Below are positions 46,801 to 56,617 of a stretch of 64,000 bases of DNA, one piece after another. The notes under the pieces are model-generated. The model was given only the letters and a program-made list of their open reading frames with translations. It had not been told where the DNA came from and did not search any database. Location of the stretch: the NCBI GenBank assembly GCA_016165875.1, contig JABBOT010000011.1, positions 12,649,766 through 12,713,765 on the forward strand, written 5' to 3'. The position numbers and the translations under genes were made by a program. Source of the DNA: Acanthopleura granulata (lineage: Eukaryota; Mollusca; Polyplacophora; Chitonida; Chitonidae). Within the stretch, counting starts at the first letter, position 1. The number at the start of each line of letters is the position of its first letter.

Positions 46801-48079
46801 CTCTAATTACACGTGTACAGTGTGGTAGTGCAGTGTCAGGTGTCTGGGGACGCACAGGGATACCAGGTGAGACAGGTGTTTGTTATCATACAACTCTAAT
46901 TACATGTGTACAGTGTGGTAGTGCAGCGTCAGGTGTCTGGGGACACACAGGGATACCAGGTGAGACAGGTGTTTGTTATCATACAACTCTAATTACACGT
47001 GTGAACAGCGTGGTAGTGCAGCGTCAGGTGTCTGGGGATGCACAGGGGTACCAGGTGAGACAGCTGTTTATTATCAGAAAGCTCTAATTACACGTGTGTA
47101 CAGTGTGGTAGTGCAGTGTCAGGTGTCTGGGGATGCACAGGGATACCAGGTGAGACAGGTGTTTGTTATCATACAACTCTAATTACACGTGTACAGGGAT
47201 ACCAGGTGAGACAGGTGTTTGTTATCATACAACTCTAATTACACGTGTGTACAGTGTAGTAGTGCAGTGTCAGGTGTCTGGGGACGCACAGGGATACCAG
47301 GTGAGACAGATGTTTGTTATCATACAACTCTAATTACACGTGTACAGTGTGGTAGTGCAGTGTCAGGTGTCGGGGGACGCACAGGGATACCAGGTGAGAC
47401 AGGTGTTTGTTATCATACAACTCTAATTACATGTGTACAGTGTGGTAGTGCAGCGTCAGGTGTCTGGGGACACACAGGGATACCAGGTGAGACAGGTGTT
47501 TGTTATCATACAACTCTAATTACACGTGTGAACAGCGTGGTAGTGCAGCGTCAGGTGTCTGGGGATGCACAGGGGTACCAGGTGAGACAGCTGTTTGTTA
47601 TCATACAACTCTAATTACACGTGTACATTGTGGTAGTGCAGTGTCAGGTGTTGGTGGATGCACACGGATATCAAGTGAGAAGGAATATACCTTACATGTA
47701 CTTTTCCTATGACCTTTTTTTGCCTCTGAAATGCAGCTTTTGGGTGTTTTTTTGTAATATAGTATAATATCCTACTTGAAAAGTTAAGTTTCAATAACAA
47801 AAGAAAGATTTTCTGATCTGGGTTTGTCTCTAAAAAATGTACACATTTATCAAAATTTTTTTGGAAAATGCATAACATGTTCCATCATTCATATCCTTGG
47901 ACACTTAATGGTTATATCCCTAAAAGCAAGCCATAATTGTGAATAACATTTGAGATGGCCAGAAAAATGAAAATAAAATAAATGAAGTGGACTCATTAAT
48001 TGCCAGTGGTAGTTTTGTTTTTATTTGCTCTCTCCTTTTTCCCCACGAATGTTCCAGATGCTTGAAGTGGATAGCCTGA
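40838..48079 (+). CDS. ZNHIT1: ZNHIT1 (SRCAP/SWR1 subunit), complete, 6 exons including a U12 AT-AC intron
   Basis: HIT zinc-finger subunit (yeast Vps71/Swc6) of the SRCAP/SWR1 nuclear remodeller that deposits H2A.Z. Exons of 25, 177, 92, 89, 81 and 22 nt join to 161 codons plus stop (human about 154). Residues 1-60 hold the conserved RVLDEAARRRRARKALEALE then QDNFQDDPHADL. A basic stretch with KKKRRSRGEYIKQRLKKNFS follows at about 73-92. The zf-HIT domain, residues 124-159, has all eight ligands: C124, C127, C135, C138, C143, C147, H151, C156. The end is CLKWIA. The chosen start at 40,838 has a strong context (ATAATGG) and ends in a GTGAGA donor; MAAEKRESS fits the family N-terminus. An ATG at 42,600, inside the intron just before the exon 2 acceptor, is a rival start. 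Intron 4 is AT-AC (U12 type). Intron 5 holds a large array of exon 5 copies. Confidence 0.95.
42270..42550 (+). mobile_element. SINE (family 2) in ZNHIT1 intron 1
   Basis: GGGCCGGGAGATCCGGGTCA, ATGGTACTTGTTGCTGCCTC and TGTTGAGTACGACGTTAAAC match the reverse complement of the 28.2-kb element. Same orientation as the gene, ending 70 bp before exon 2. Confidence 0.75.
42619..42795 (+). CDS. ZNHIT1: ZNHIT1 exon 2
   Basis: 177 nt after a TGTTTCAG acceptor. Encodes RVRDVQQKRVLDEAARRRRA through NFQDDPHADL, the most conserved N-terminal block of the family. Donor GTATTT, phase 1. Confidence 0.96.
43395..43486 (+). CDS. ZNHIT1: ZNHIT1 exon 3 (basic region)
   Basis: 92 nt after TTTTTCAG. Encodes SSAAKKKRRSRGEYIKQRLK then KNFSALIEEE. 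Donor GTATCT, phase 0. Confidence 0.96.
43538..43620 (-). mobile_element. SINE 3' fragment (family 1) in ZNHIT1 intron 3
   Basis: ATTTATTTGATGGGTTTGTA, GCCTTATTCATGATTTTTCC and TGTATGACAGTGATCAG are a diverged 3' end. Confidence 0.55.
45166..45254 (+). CDS. ZNHIT1: ZNHIT1 exon 4 (zinc finger start), U12 donor
   Basis: 89 nt after TTGTTGTAG. Encodes QMGVREVPNYMSACTPPSPF then PERHFCAVC, ending GG in phase 2. The next bases, ATATCCTTTT, are the U12-type AT-AC 5' splice site, and no GT donor in this area keeps the protein in register. Confidence 0.95.
45255..46012 (+). other. ZNHIT1: U12-type AT-AC intron of ZNHIT1
   Basis: 5' splice site ATATCCTTT (perfect U12 consensus), branch site TTCCTTGAC (consensus), terminal AC 10 nt past the branch adenosine. 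No AG is present between the branch site and the exon, so a U2 acceptor cannot explain the junction. Length 758 nt. Contains a 2.5-copy tandem repeat. Confidence 0.93.
45531..45905. repeat. ~140-bp tandem repeat, ~2.5 copies, inside the U12 intron
   Basis: ACAAGCTCCTGTTTGGTGCA, GATGCACTAGAGAATA, GACGTCTTGGCTTACCAGCT and GGTCACCCAGAATATTCCAC recur. The third copy lacks the TTTGGTGCAG...GGCTTA segment. Ends about 90 nt before the U12 branch site. Confidence 0.9.
46013..46093 (+). CDS. ZNHIT1: ZNHIT1 exon 5 (zinc finger core), U12 acceptor, parent of the array
   Basis: 81 nt beginning after CTTTCTCAC. Joined to exon 4 it gives CGFPSNYTCVQCGTRYCSVR then CLGTHRDTR, matching the family closely. 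Upstream TTCCTTGAC (45,995-46,003) is the U12 branch-site consensus, with the branch A 10 nt before the terminal AC. The downstream donor is U2-type GTGAGAC. This exon is the source of the tandem array that follows. Confidence 0.95.
46094..47690 (+). repeat. Tandem array of ~18 ZNHIT1 exon 5 copies with splice donors
   Basis: Full units of 93-95 bp and short units of about 55 bp. A full unit carries most of exon 5, starting at AATTACACG, plus the donor GTGAGACAG and about 30 nt of the following intron (TTTGTTATCATACAACTCTA). Counting GTGAGAC after the true exon gives 17 intact copies and one degenerate last copy (AAGTGAGAAGG, near 47,673). All full copies lack 7 nt of the exon: GGTAGTGCAG where the exon has GGAACACGGTATTGCAG. 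This changes the unit from 102 to 95 bp and breaks the frame. None includes the U12 branch site or AC acceptor. The long open frames across the array arise because 93-bp units are a multiple of three; they are not a gene. Confidence 0.95.
48058..48079 (+). CDS. ZNHIT1: ZNHIT1 exon 6 (C-terminus and stop)
   Basis: 22 nt after a CTCTCCTTTTTCCCC-rich tract and TTCCAG. Completes R155 and encodes CLKWIA then TGA. CLKW is the invariant end of the zf-HIT domain and contains the last ligand, C156. Confidence 0.93.
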
Positions 48080-48823
48080 TCTATCCAGTCTTTCAAAACG
48101 TGACGTTCACGACAGAGATTGGGCAGTGGGCCTCACCAGCTGGATGCAGATGGCGCTAGTTGGTGGTCACATGACCTCATAGTCACATACGACCTTGACT
48201 TTCCCAGAAGTCGACATTCACTGCAGTGAGCGGGCAGCTTATCCCAGCTGATGGGAGAATGGAAGACGGCACTAGTTGATGATCACATGACCTGATAGCC
48301 ATGTGTCAGTTGACATTCACTGCAGGGAGTATGTAGTGTATTTCACCTGGCCCAGAGGTCAGGATCCATCAGGGCAGGAGAGTATATAGTTGAGGAGAAC
48401 AGCGATACTCTTTGCATCGTCAGAAAAAAAATATTCCTGACTACTTTGCTACAAACTGCCGTCATTGATTATGTTCAGCGCTTTTATAAATGGCCCTTCT
48501 TGTTTTGTGATGTCCCAGAGAGAAGCCAGTTGTATAAGATGAGTTGTGCCTCATGTAGATACTGTGCATTTATAACGACTTACTATATTGAACTGGTGCC
48601 GTTATAGACGTTGGCTCTTCCCTCGAAAATCCATAAGCCATCAGTTTTCTCCCTGATGTCCTACCCGTGATAAATTGGGTATGCAAACATTCCTCAACAT
48701 ACCTTTTCGGCCCTGCTGGGAGTTTAGAGTTCTCTAGTATGGTGTTTATCAGTAATCAAAGAAGTTACATATAGCTACATGTAGCTTGTGCTGAATTACT
48801 GCATGGCTTTGTATGCAATGTGC
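48080..48823 (+). other. ZNHIT1: ZNHIT1 3' UTR (predicted)
   Basis: From the stop codon to the first good polyadenylation signal. Contains two similar GTTGACATTCACTGCAG-type blocks near 48,200 and 48,310, suggesting a small local duplication. Confidence 0.5.
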
Positions 48824-48829
48824 AATAAA
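48824..48829 (+). terminator. ZNHIT1: Polyadenylation signal of ZNHIT1
   Basis: AATAAA, 745 nt past the stop. Likely, not proven. Confidence 0.5.
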
Positions 48830-48949
48830 AGGGAGGTAACTTTATTAATGTCATAATATGAAAGTTATCTCCCCTGAGCCAAGAACTTGTCTGCTGTACG
48901 TTATTAGTGACTTGGAGAAGAAAGTTTTTTAAATGGATTGATAATCATA

Positions 48950-49132
48950 TATTTATTTATTTGATTGGTGTTTTATGCAGTACTCACAAATATTTCACTT
49001 AAATGACAGTGGCTGGCATAAGAGAGGGAGGAAACGGGATGTTCCCACATACCCCAGAGCGAGCTGGAGTTGAACAACCACATTGGTAAGGGGCTCCTGG
49101 GTGAGCTCACCTCCTCAGCCACAGAGGCCCCT
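48950..49132 (-). mobile_element. SINE (family 1), internally deleted
   Basis: TTATTTGATTGGTGTTTTAT, CAAATATTTCACTTAAATGA, GAGCTGGAGTTGAACAACCA and CAGCCACAGAGGCCCC. Both ends are present but the middle is shortened. Confidence 0.85.
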
Positions 49133-49364
49133 TTCTGTAGATTGAATAGAGATGTTGAATTTCTGTGAGACATAAGTTGCTGAGAACAAGTGACGGTTTC
49201 TGTTCTATTCAGCTGGTAATTAATTCCTCGTGTGTTTAGAAGATCAGGTAAGAACTGATGTCAGTGTGCATTCAGTGTGGCATTCACAGCGTTGAAACAC
49301 TGGTACACATATGTGATGAACTATTGATTGATGAGTTTATCAGATATTATTTGTTGTTACTTGG

Positions 49365-49548
49365 TGTGGCTGTTGGATTCTCATCCATATGCACTCTGGC
49401 TTCCTCTCTGGCGGTTTGAGGGATTAAGGTCTGCCAGCAACCTGTGGATGGCTGTGGGTTTCCTCCCACCATAATACTGGCTGCCGTTGTAGAAGTGAAA
49501 TATTCTTCAGTATGGCGGAAAACACCAATGAAATAAATAAATAAATGT
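49365..49548 (+). mobile_element. SINE (family 1), 5' truncated
   Basis: AAGGTCTGCCAGCAACCTGT, GGTTTCCTCCCACCATAATA, TAGAAGTGAAATATTCTTCA and the AAAT tail. Together with the preceding minus-strand copy it fills the ZNHIT1-YAP spacer. Confidence 0.88.
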
Positions 49549-50520
49549 CATCCACATGCAATTGAGTTTCTTCAGCCTTCCACAAAGGGAGGTAAATCTT
49601 TTAACTCATGAAGCTGCAGTGCTCTCAACCTAAATATATAACCTAAGTCAACTGTGTTATGACATTGAAATCAATGTTATTCATATAGGTAGAGGGCACA
49701 GCTGTTGTATGAGTTGCAAGATTTTCTTCCATTTGTAGAGGGCCAGAGACCCCCTATTAATTTCATGCCATACCTCAGAAAACTTAATTCAGACCTCCTG
49801 AACTGTCAGAATTAGGTAAAGTGTGCGTTGGCGAAATTTACGATGATTTGCCATATCAAATGTGGGTGAAGCTTTTGTATGGAGGATACCAGGTATTAAG
49901 CAGAGCTCAGCACTTAAGAAACGTCCCCATTAAAACAACACACCTGATTATTGAAGTTAAAGTCTTTGGCGTGATTCAGGATAAACCGTGGATCTACTGT
50001 TTATGAAGCAGATGCTCTCTCTACTTTTGCTACCATAGCAGGTGTCTGCAGCTAGGACATATCCCTTGGGGTTTAAAAGGTCAACCTTGTGCAGTTGTTG
50101 CAGTGAATTAATGTGGCAGTAGGCGCAGCACATAGTACTCTTCTAATCATGCATCAACTCCTGTTTCAGAATCGCATGGATGCGACAGCTTGTGATGAAA
50201 AAGTCTTAAACAACTCCTTCCCACCTTTACAGGGTAGAGGTCCAAGGCTATACACTTCCTTGTTCATTCTTGTAGTGTCACAATATGCGCTCACGAAACA
50301 CTTAGTAGTACACAAAACACGGCTTTGTCACAGCAGCAAACTGTTCTCCTGTGATTTGGATCATTTTGTGTAGCCCTGCAGTCTTCAACTCTTCAGTCGT
50401 TCCCTTTGTCCATGTACACGCTATCATATGTTTGGAAAGAGAGGACTGCATTTCATAGAAGCAGTCGGACAACAAACTGAGAAATTAAGGAGAACACAAA
50501 AGACAGATACATTCAGCTTT
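49549..50520. other. Intergenic spacer between convergent ZNHIT1 and YAP
   Basis: No gene seen. A plus-strand frame at 49,821-50,006 has no support. Confidence 0.5.
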
Positions 50521-50533
50521 TGATGTTTTTTTC

Positions 50534-50539
50534 TTTATT
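50534..50539 (-). terminator. Possible distal polyadenylation signal of YAP
   Basis: AATAAA on the minus strand. If used, the YAP 3' UTR is about 6 kb. Nearer AATAAA/ATTAAA motifs could also be used. Confidence 0.35.
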
Positions 50540-52589
50540 TACAGTTTCATATTTAATTTGGTATAAATGGGATATTCATGAGAGCATATTATAAATCTAT
50601 GACAAAAGTGAAACGTAAGAGGAGAGATCCTAGATATTTACATTTTGTGCTAAATAAAATATATTTTCATTAAAAATCCCCTACGAAAAAAAAAAAACAC
50701 AAGGGTGCTTTTTTTATTTGCATACCATTGGTAACAAAGTTATACAAGTTGCAAAATGCTTTTTGTTTTTTTTTGTTTTTAATCCTTTGTCGTTGCTAAA
50801 ATCCAATGCATAGTATAAGAATAATAATAATACAGATTAGCAAAGTTTTCAAAATGTTTTGCATAATCATAAGAAGTTATAGGGCTTATTGCAACAGACA
50901 ATGTTGTATGAAGACAAGATAGGCAAGGACTCAAAACTAGTTTCTAGTTTCAAATTTCACTTAATAAATGTGACATAAAAAAAAGCATTTTAAACATTTT
51001 TTTTCACAGGCAAGCATACTCATACTCCAGATAAAGGACTGGAAAAGAAAACTCATATCAAAACTGGACAGACTAGTATGTGGCTCTCCATTAAAAATCA
51101 CAGGACTCGCTGTGTTACAATGCATGATTGGTGTGGTTTTCAATGCAAGGACAAACCATTGAGGTCAACAGACCATTATCACACAATGATGTTAGACAGT
51201 ACAGAGTACTGGGCCCCACAATATATTGGGCCGGGAGGCCACTCCTTTCTCAACACTGACTTGTGAATCAAAGATGTTTAGTCTTTGGTGTAGGCATACA
51301 TGGCATTGTCAGAAAACATGAAAAATTATCTGATAAAAATACAGCCTCTGGTGGCCCTTTAGCGCCATTCCTCCGTACCCAACCCAAGGATATCAAGATT
51401 CAGCCTTCCAGCTACTTGAATAAGGCATCGCTGGAATACAGCCATTATCCACATAATCATAAATGTGCACGTTCGATATAACTTGGGTAGTCCGGCAGGT
51501 TGTGTCGTACCAGTATCAAGTGTAACATCTCTCTATCCAGTTTTTTGTGACAATTGGTTCAAACCCCAAGTATAATCCATGGCAATTTTATTTCGATCGC
51601 ATAATCAGTGAGCCACGGCTGCTCTGTTCATCTCAGAGCCTTAAGCTTTCCTTGCCGAGCTTATCGAAAAGCTGACAAAAAATCTTGCAGCTCTGAGACA
51701 AAAAAAAAAACAATACCCAAAAAACCGAATGTTTTCAGTGATTATCAACGTCGAGCCATTTCTACTTTAGTTTGAGAGGTGGGCGAGTGGAGTGCCCAAG
51801 CGAAACATAAACTAAAATAAAAAGAAACGTTGCGTCAGACGAAAAGAAAGAAAAAAGAAGGGGTATAGTCGAAATCATGAGCTTCATATCAAGCTGGCAG
51901 GAGTGGATAAACTTTCACTACATCTAGGAGATGTGAATTACACAGTAAAAACTCCTCCGGGGTCCTGAGCTTAACTATTAAGCCAGAACCACCAGGCGAG
52001 TGTTGGAGAGGTTGTGGATATGGAATGTACGTATATATATGTTAAAGGTTTTCATGAAAATGTCCGGCGGAGTTAGGCTGAAAAACTGCATGAAACTCCA
52101 TTCTGAGAAAAAACATTTAAACTCCCCTTCATAACAATGGGAGGGGAGGGGCGAAATTGGAGGCTTAATTGTGTAATAAAATAAACTCTTCAATATAAAT
52201 CTCAATTCTAGATTGTAATGTAGAAAAATTATATGAAATTTCTTTTTTTCATTACTGTACAAAGCCCATTGAACCAATCACCAGTTCAAATCAGGGAAAA
52301 GACTCAAAGTTTATCAGCCGATGTTGCTATTAAGGCACAGTCTGATTTACCATGGCGGGACTCACCCACGCAGCAGGGCAGGGAAGTACTTGTACATTAC
52401 ACTCAAGTGACCAAGTTGGGGTAAGTATAAACCAAAAAAGATAAAAATGCTGAAAAATTTGAATAATTAAAAAAAAACAGGAGATAGTAAAACCCACTGT
52501 TGTGCTGCACATGTCTAGTATGCATCATCCTGTGCACAAAGTTTTATTTAAAAAAAAAAATCAACAAAAAAGCTCCAAAATGTATCCTG

Positions 52590-52835
52590 AACTGTAGGAT
52601 TACAACACAGCACATCCTGAGCTGTAGCAGTACAAATCAGTACATCCTGAGCTGTAGCAGTACAAATCAGCACATCCTGACCTGTAGCAGTACAAATCAG
52701 TACATCCTGACCTGTAGCAGTACAAATCAGAGCATCTTGAACTGTAGCAGTACAAATCAGCACATCCTGAACTGTAGGAGTACAAATCAGTACATCCTGA
52801 ACAGTAGGGGTACAATACAGCAATCACAGATGACA
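52590..52835. repeat. 30-bp tandem repeat, ~8 copies
   Basis: Unit ACATCCTGAGCTGTAGCAGT then ACAAATCAGT with A/C variants. It makes periodic open frames on both strands, which are therefore not genes. Lies inside the predicted YAP 3' UTR. Confidence 0.92.
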
Positions 52836-54424
52836 ATGGCAAATTCTTCAACAACAAACATTCACCAAAAAAAAAAAACAAAAAAAACCCCCCAAAAACC
52901 GAAAGCACAACTCCCTGGACAGTGCCTTGGTTTGCTTTCAACGTAACACATGCAAAACTGTTACATAACAATACATATACCACTGTAAGCTTTGCTATTT
53001 CAATGCAATGCCATGCAGATACAACACGCATGTACATCACAGCAAATTGTCCATTACAACAAAAACCAGGGAAAACTTCTCACCCATAGGGTCGGATGTG
53101 GGAGATGGGACGAGGGGGGGGGGGGGGAAACACAAGAGATGGTTGGAAGACTTGGAAACGGAAGGTGTTACATATGTATTGCATCTGGCAGTGGTAAAGG
53201 GCCCCATCTCTTAGCCAATATATCATGCATCATCACTGGAGAGGTGATTCCTGGATATTCAATGGAGAAGATCGTGCTAGACATGATCAAACGCTTGATA
53301 CCCTACTTTGGTGTTACCTTTCACCTACAAAGGGAAAAAAAAAAACTGAGGCTGACATGCATGTGGGCCAACTCTTGATGATAAAAACCTATATAGCAAT
53401 TCAACAAAATCGTCCAAAGTCGCTTTTCTCCCAAAGATGTTGCGGAGTTGGCTTTATAACAGAAGTGGCACCATGCACAATGTAGCATAAGCAGGATCTC
53501 CCAATCTAAAAAGTCCCCAGTCCTTTTCTGTGATACACGAGACGTGTGCTCGTAAGCCAAGATCTTTACCACGAGCACAAAGGTTTAACTGTGCCGTATT
53601 GTGCTTGGAGAGGTCCGCTAAGTCGATGTCTTTGGAAGAACGTCCTACTGTTCCTTGGTGAAATCTTTTTTTAACTTTTTGACACGCTCGCACCATAGGT
53701 GAGCTTGTTCATTATCCTCAGGTGTCAGTCATGCTGCAGGCAAACAGACAGACAGACAAACAGTCACGCACGCACAACCCATAACATATAACACGAGACT
53801 GCACAACAGCCCATCATATCACACATATAACAAGAAACAGAAAGTTCCGGGTTTTGACTGTCTGTTAATGGTGTTGCTTCCTACTGATCAGTCCCGCATG
53901 TACACTGGGGATCATCACAAACACTTTTTTTAAAGACAATATTTTCCCAACTGAACCACTGCCATAGCAAGAAAATGACACTAGTACCTAAATTTATCCC
54001 AGCATCATATGGAAATCACAAGTGGTCCCCAGTATACTTGCTCATGACCAATTTCTTGGCAACCGCAGGCACATATGTTTTAAAAAACAAAAAAAAAAAC
54101 AAAAAAAAAAAATACACATGCATGTTTAATTTTCCTGTAAACATGTTCACTAGCTCTGCTTCTTTCAGTTCATCAATAATGGTCGTATAACAATCTTTAA
54201 CAACAACAACTTGGTACAAAGTATTTCAGTACACATTCAAAATTCCTCATGCCCTTCATCTGACAAGACAAGCTTGAATCACAAAATTGGCGCCAAACTG
54301 GAGACAATAACTGCATGCAGCCAATCAATTAAAATACTGTTTGATACACAGAGCAATGCCTACATGAATATATCGAGTTAAGTGTTCTCCAGCATGCTTT
54401 CTTCAGGCTACAGAGGTGTGTGAC

Positions 54425-54630
54425 TTTGGGATAGCAGTCAGAGCCAGTGTACTCGCTTTCACTTTTGGATCTGGATATCAGTCAGAGCCCGTATTCCCAC
54501 TTTCACGTTTGGATTGGAACAGCACTCAGAGCCGGTATACTCGCTTTCGCTTTTGGATTGGGATAGCTGTTGGAGCCAGTATTCCCACTTTCACTTTTAC
54601 ACTGGGACAGGAGTCAGAACCATTATACAT
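54425..54630. repeat. ~44-bp tandem repeat, ~4.5 copies
   Basis: CAGTCAGAGCC, GTATTCCCACTTTCAC and TTTTGGATTGGGATA-like blocks repeat with substitutions. Degenerate. Confidence 0.85.
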
Positions 54631-55743
54631 CCCTTCTTTCACTTTTTGAAACAATGTACTTGCTTTCACTTGAACTACCATTCCTTAAGTGTGAAATTGC
54701 CATAATCTAAGCTTTAACAGATTAACTTTTGCTCACAATGGAACCATGTTTATACTTAGCCCTTGTCCTGTACCTCCAAAGCCACACGCTTATTCTCTGT
54801 CAAACATCTTTAGTTCACAAACATACATAGATTTCATACTTTGTAACAATATAGGATAAATGTACTGTATAAACTTATAATAAAGTGCCCTCTAATGGCA
54901 TAATTCATTTTCAAGAAAGGTTACTCTTTGTACAACACAGAAGGACTAGAAATATATGAATTTTAGATATGTAGTCCTTTTCTTCACTCTAATGTGCATG
55001 TCACAAGGTTTAAGGCTTCCAGGTCCTATTGTAAACAACCTCTGAAAAGTAGCACTTCAAAGAGAAACATTTTAAAAGAAATATAATGTACAGAGAAAAA
55101 CACCATTAAAATAACTACTGTAATAATTAACAGAAAAAAAATCTTCAAAAATGGCTGAAGCAATGGCAGTGCTTCTTCATTTGCTAAGAATGATTTAACA
55201 TCTGGAATTTTCAAGAAAAAAGTCACAGATGAGATACCTATGACAAAACTACCATCACCACCTTCATTTAATACAAAGCTAACAGGTCTCAGAAATCTCT
55301 CTCTTGAAAGGAGGCAAGAAAAAAGGGTCTTTGTGAAACAGTTACAATATTTATGCAGACTTCCACACAAAATAATCCTCCCTGTTCATATATTTAGCTG
55401 TTCATTTGAACAAGTCCTGACAAAAATAGAATATATTCCAATTTCATTATTTAAAAAAAGGTGGACTTCACAATCTGCGATTCAATCCACAAATGAAACA
55501 GCTGACTAGCTAACTTCAAGCAATTCCCCCTAGATACTGGAGTAGATCTGAGTTTCAGTTGGGTGTTCCACTTTTCTTGCCTCCGTTTCAAGAGCGTGAC
55601 ATCTCGCTCAGCATACCCCTAAACTATAGAGGCTATTATTCAATATGGAAGCCCAGTAAACAATTACACTTTCGCACAATTTAACTGACTGCAGTAACAA
55701 ACACCTCTGAAGGGTATGTGTATATGCTTTTTATCGCAAAAAA

Positions 55744-55781
55744 ATATATATATATATTTTAAGTATATATATATATATATA
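55744..55781. repeat. (TA)n microsatellite
   Basis: Two TA runs, each about 16 bp, separated by TTTTAAG. Confidence 0.9.
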
Positions 55782-56533
55782 TTTGTATAAATGTGAGTGT
55801 GTATGTGGATATTTTAAAATCTATGTTACAAAATAACCATGCTTCATGAATACAGTTAAACCCAAACACGAGCACCACAAACTACAACAATGTAGCATAA
55901 AAGCATACAAATATAGACAAACTAGGAAAACTGATGGCATCACAGCAGTGGTTTGTCTCAGGAGTTATCTCCCCTAGGGGGAAAAAAACAAAAAAAACCC
56001 CAGTAAAGTCGCCTCCTGGATCAGAAAAGAAACTGGCCACTAGAGGGCGTTACTTATAGTACGCGATATATGATTCAACACAATTGTAATAATGGTCTAC
56101 TTTTAGGAAAATCTCTCACAAAACTGGAAGGGAAGATAAAAGCAAAAAGATAGAGAAAAAAGGGTAACGGGGTGGAAGAAAGCCATATTTCTTGTAGGTA
56201 TACAAAAGATAGATTGCAGAAATATTTTTTGAGCTTTTCCCTGATGTTTATCGAAATATATAGAAAAATACATCATTTGTTTGTTTTGTTTCTTTGTTTC
56301 TTCGTTTGTTGTTGTTGTTTGTTCTCCTGTGATACGACCTTGAGGAGTGTTGTTCGTTGGGTCGCACTGCCGAGACATGCCGCTGCACGCTAACATCCTC
56401 GGCGGACATTGATACATGGTAATCTGTACAATTTGTAACAACATGGAATAAATGGAGGCAATATGATGGGATGGTGACCCCTGATACGGTCACCAGCTGG
56501 GGTCAGGTCACTGAGCATGCTCAATCGGTACCC

Positions 56534-56617
56534 TCACAACCAGGTCATAGGATTGTCCATCTTGGGCGTGTTTAACACACTCTCCACGTCGTGAAGCAGG
56601 TCACTGCTTATCACCTC
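56534..56617 (-). CDS. YAP1: YAP last exon (C-terminus, PDZ ligand)
   Basis: 84 nt; TTCCACAG acceptor. Encodes EVISSDLLHDVESVLNTPKM then DNPMTWL and TGA. Confidence 0.95.
   Translation of the reverse strand, partial: EVISSDLLHDVESVLNTPKMDNPMTWL

Larger units (their letters stand above)
50540..56533 (-). other. Predicted long 3' UTR of YAP
   Basis: About 6 kb downstream of the stop codon with no other gene on either strand and no SINE copies recognised, unlike flanking intergenic DNA. That difference hints at transcribed, constrained sequence, but it is inference. Contains minisatellites at 52.6 and 54.4 kb, a G run at 53,106-53,119, and a (TA)n tract at 55,744-55,781. Confidence 0.4.

Noticed and set aside
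46353..47614. Long plus-strand open frames (100-131 codons) with repeated CVQCGSAVSG-like peptides
   Set aside because: They are frames across the exon-derived array that stay open because 93-bp units are a multiple of three. The 7-nt deletion removes the zinc-finger register, and there is no separate start or promoter.
52500..53040. Open frames of 91-148 codons on both strands
   Set aside because: Generated by the 30-bp tandem repeat within the likely YAP 3' UTR.
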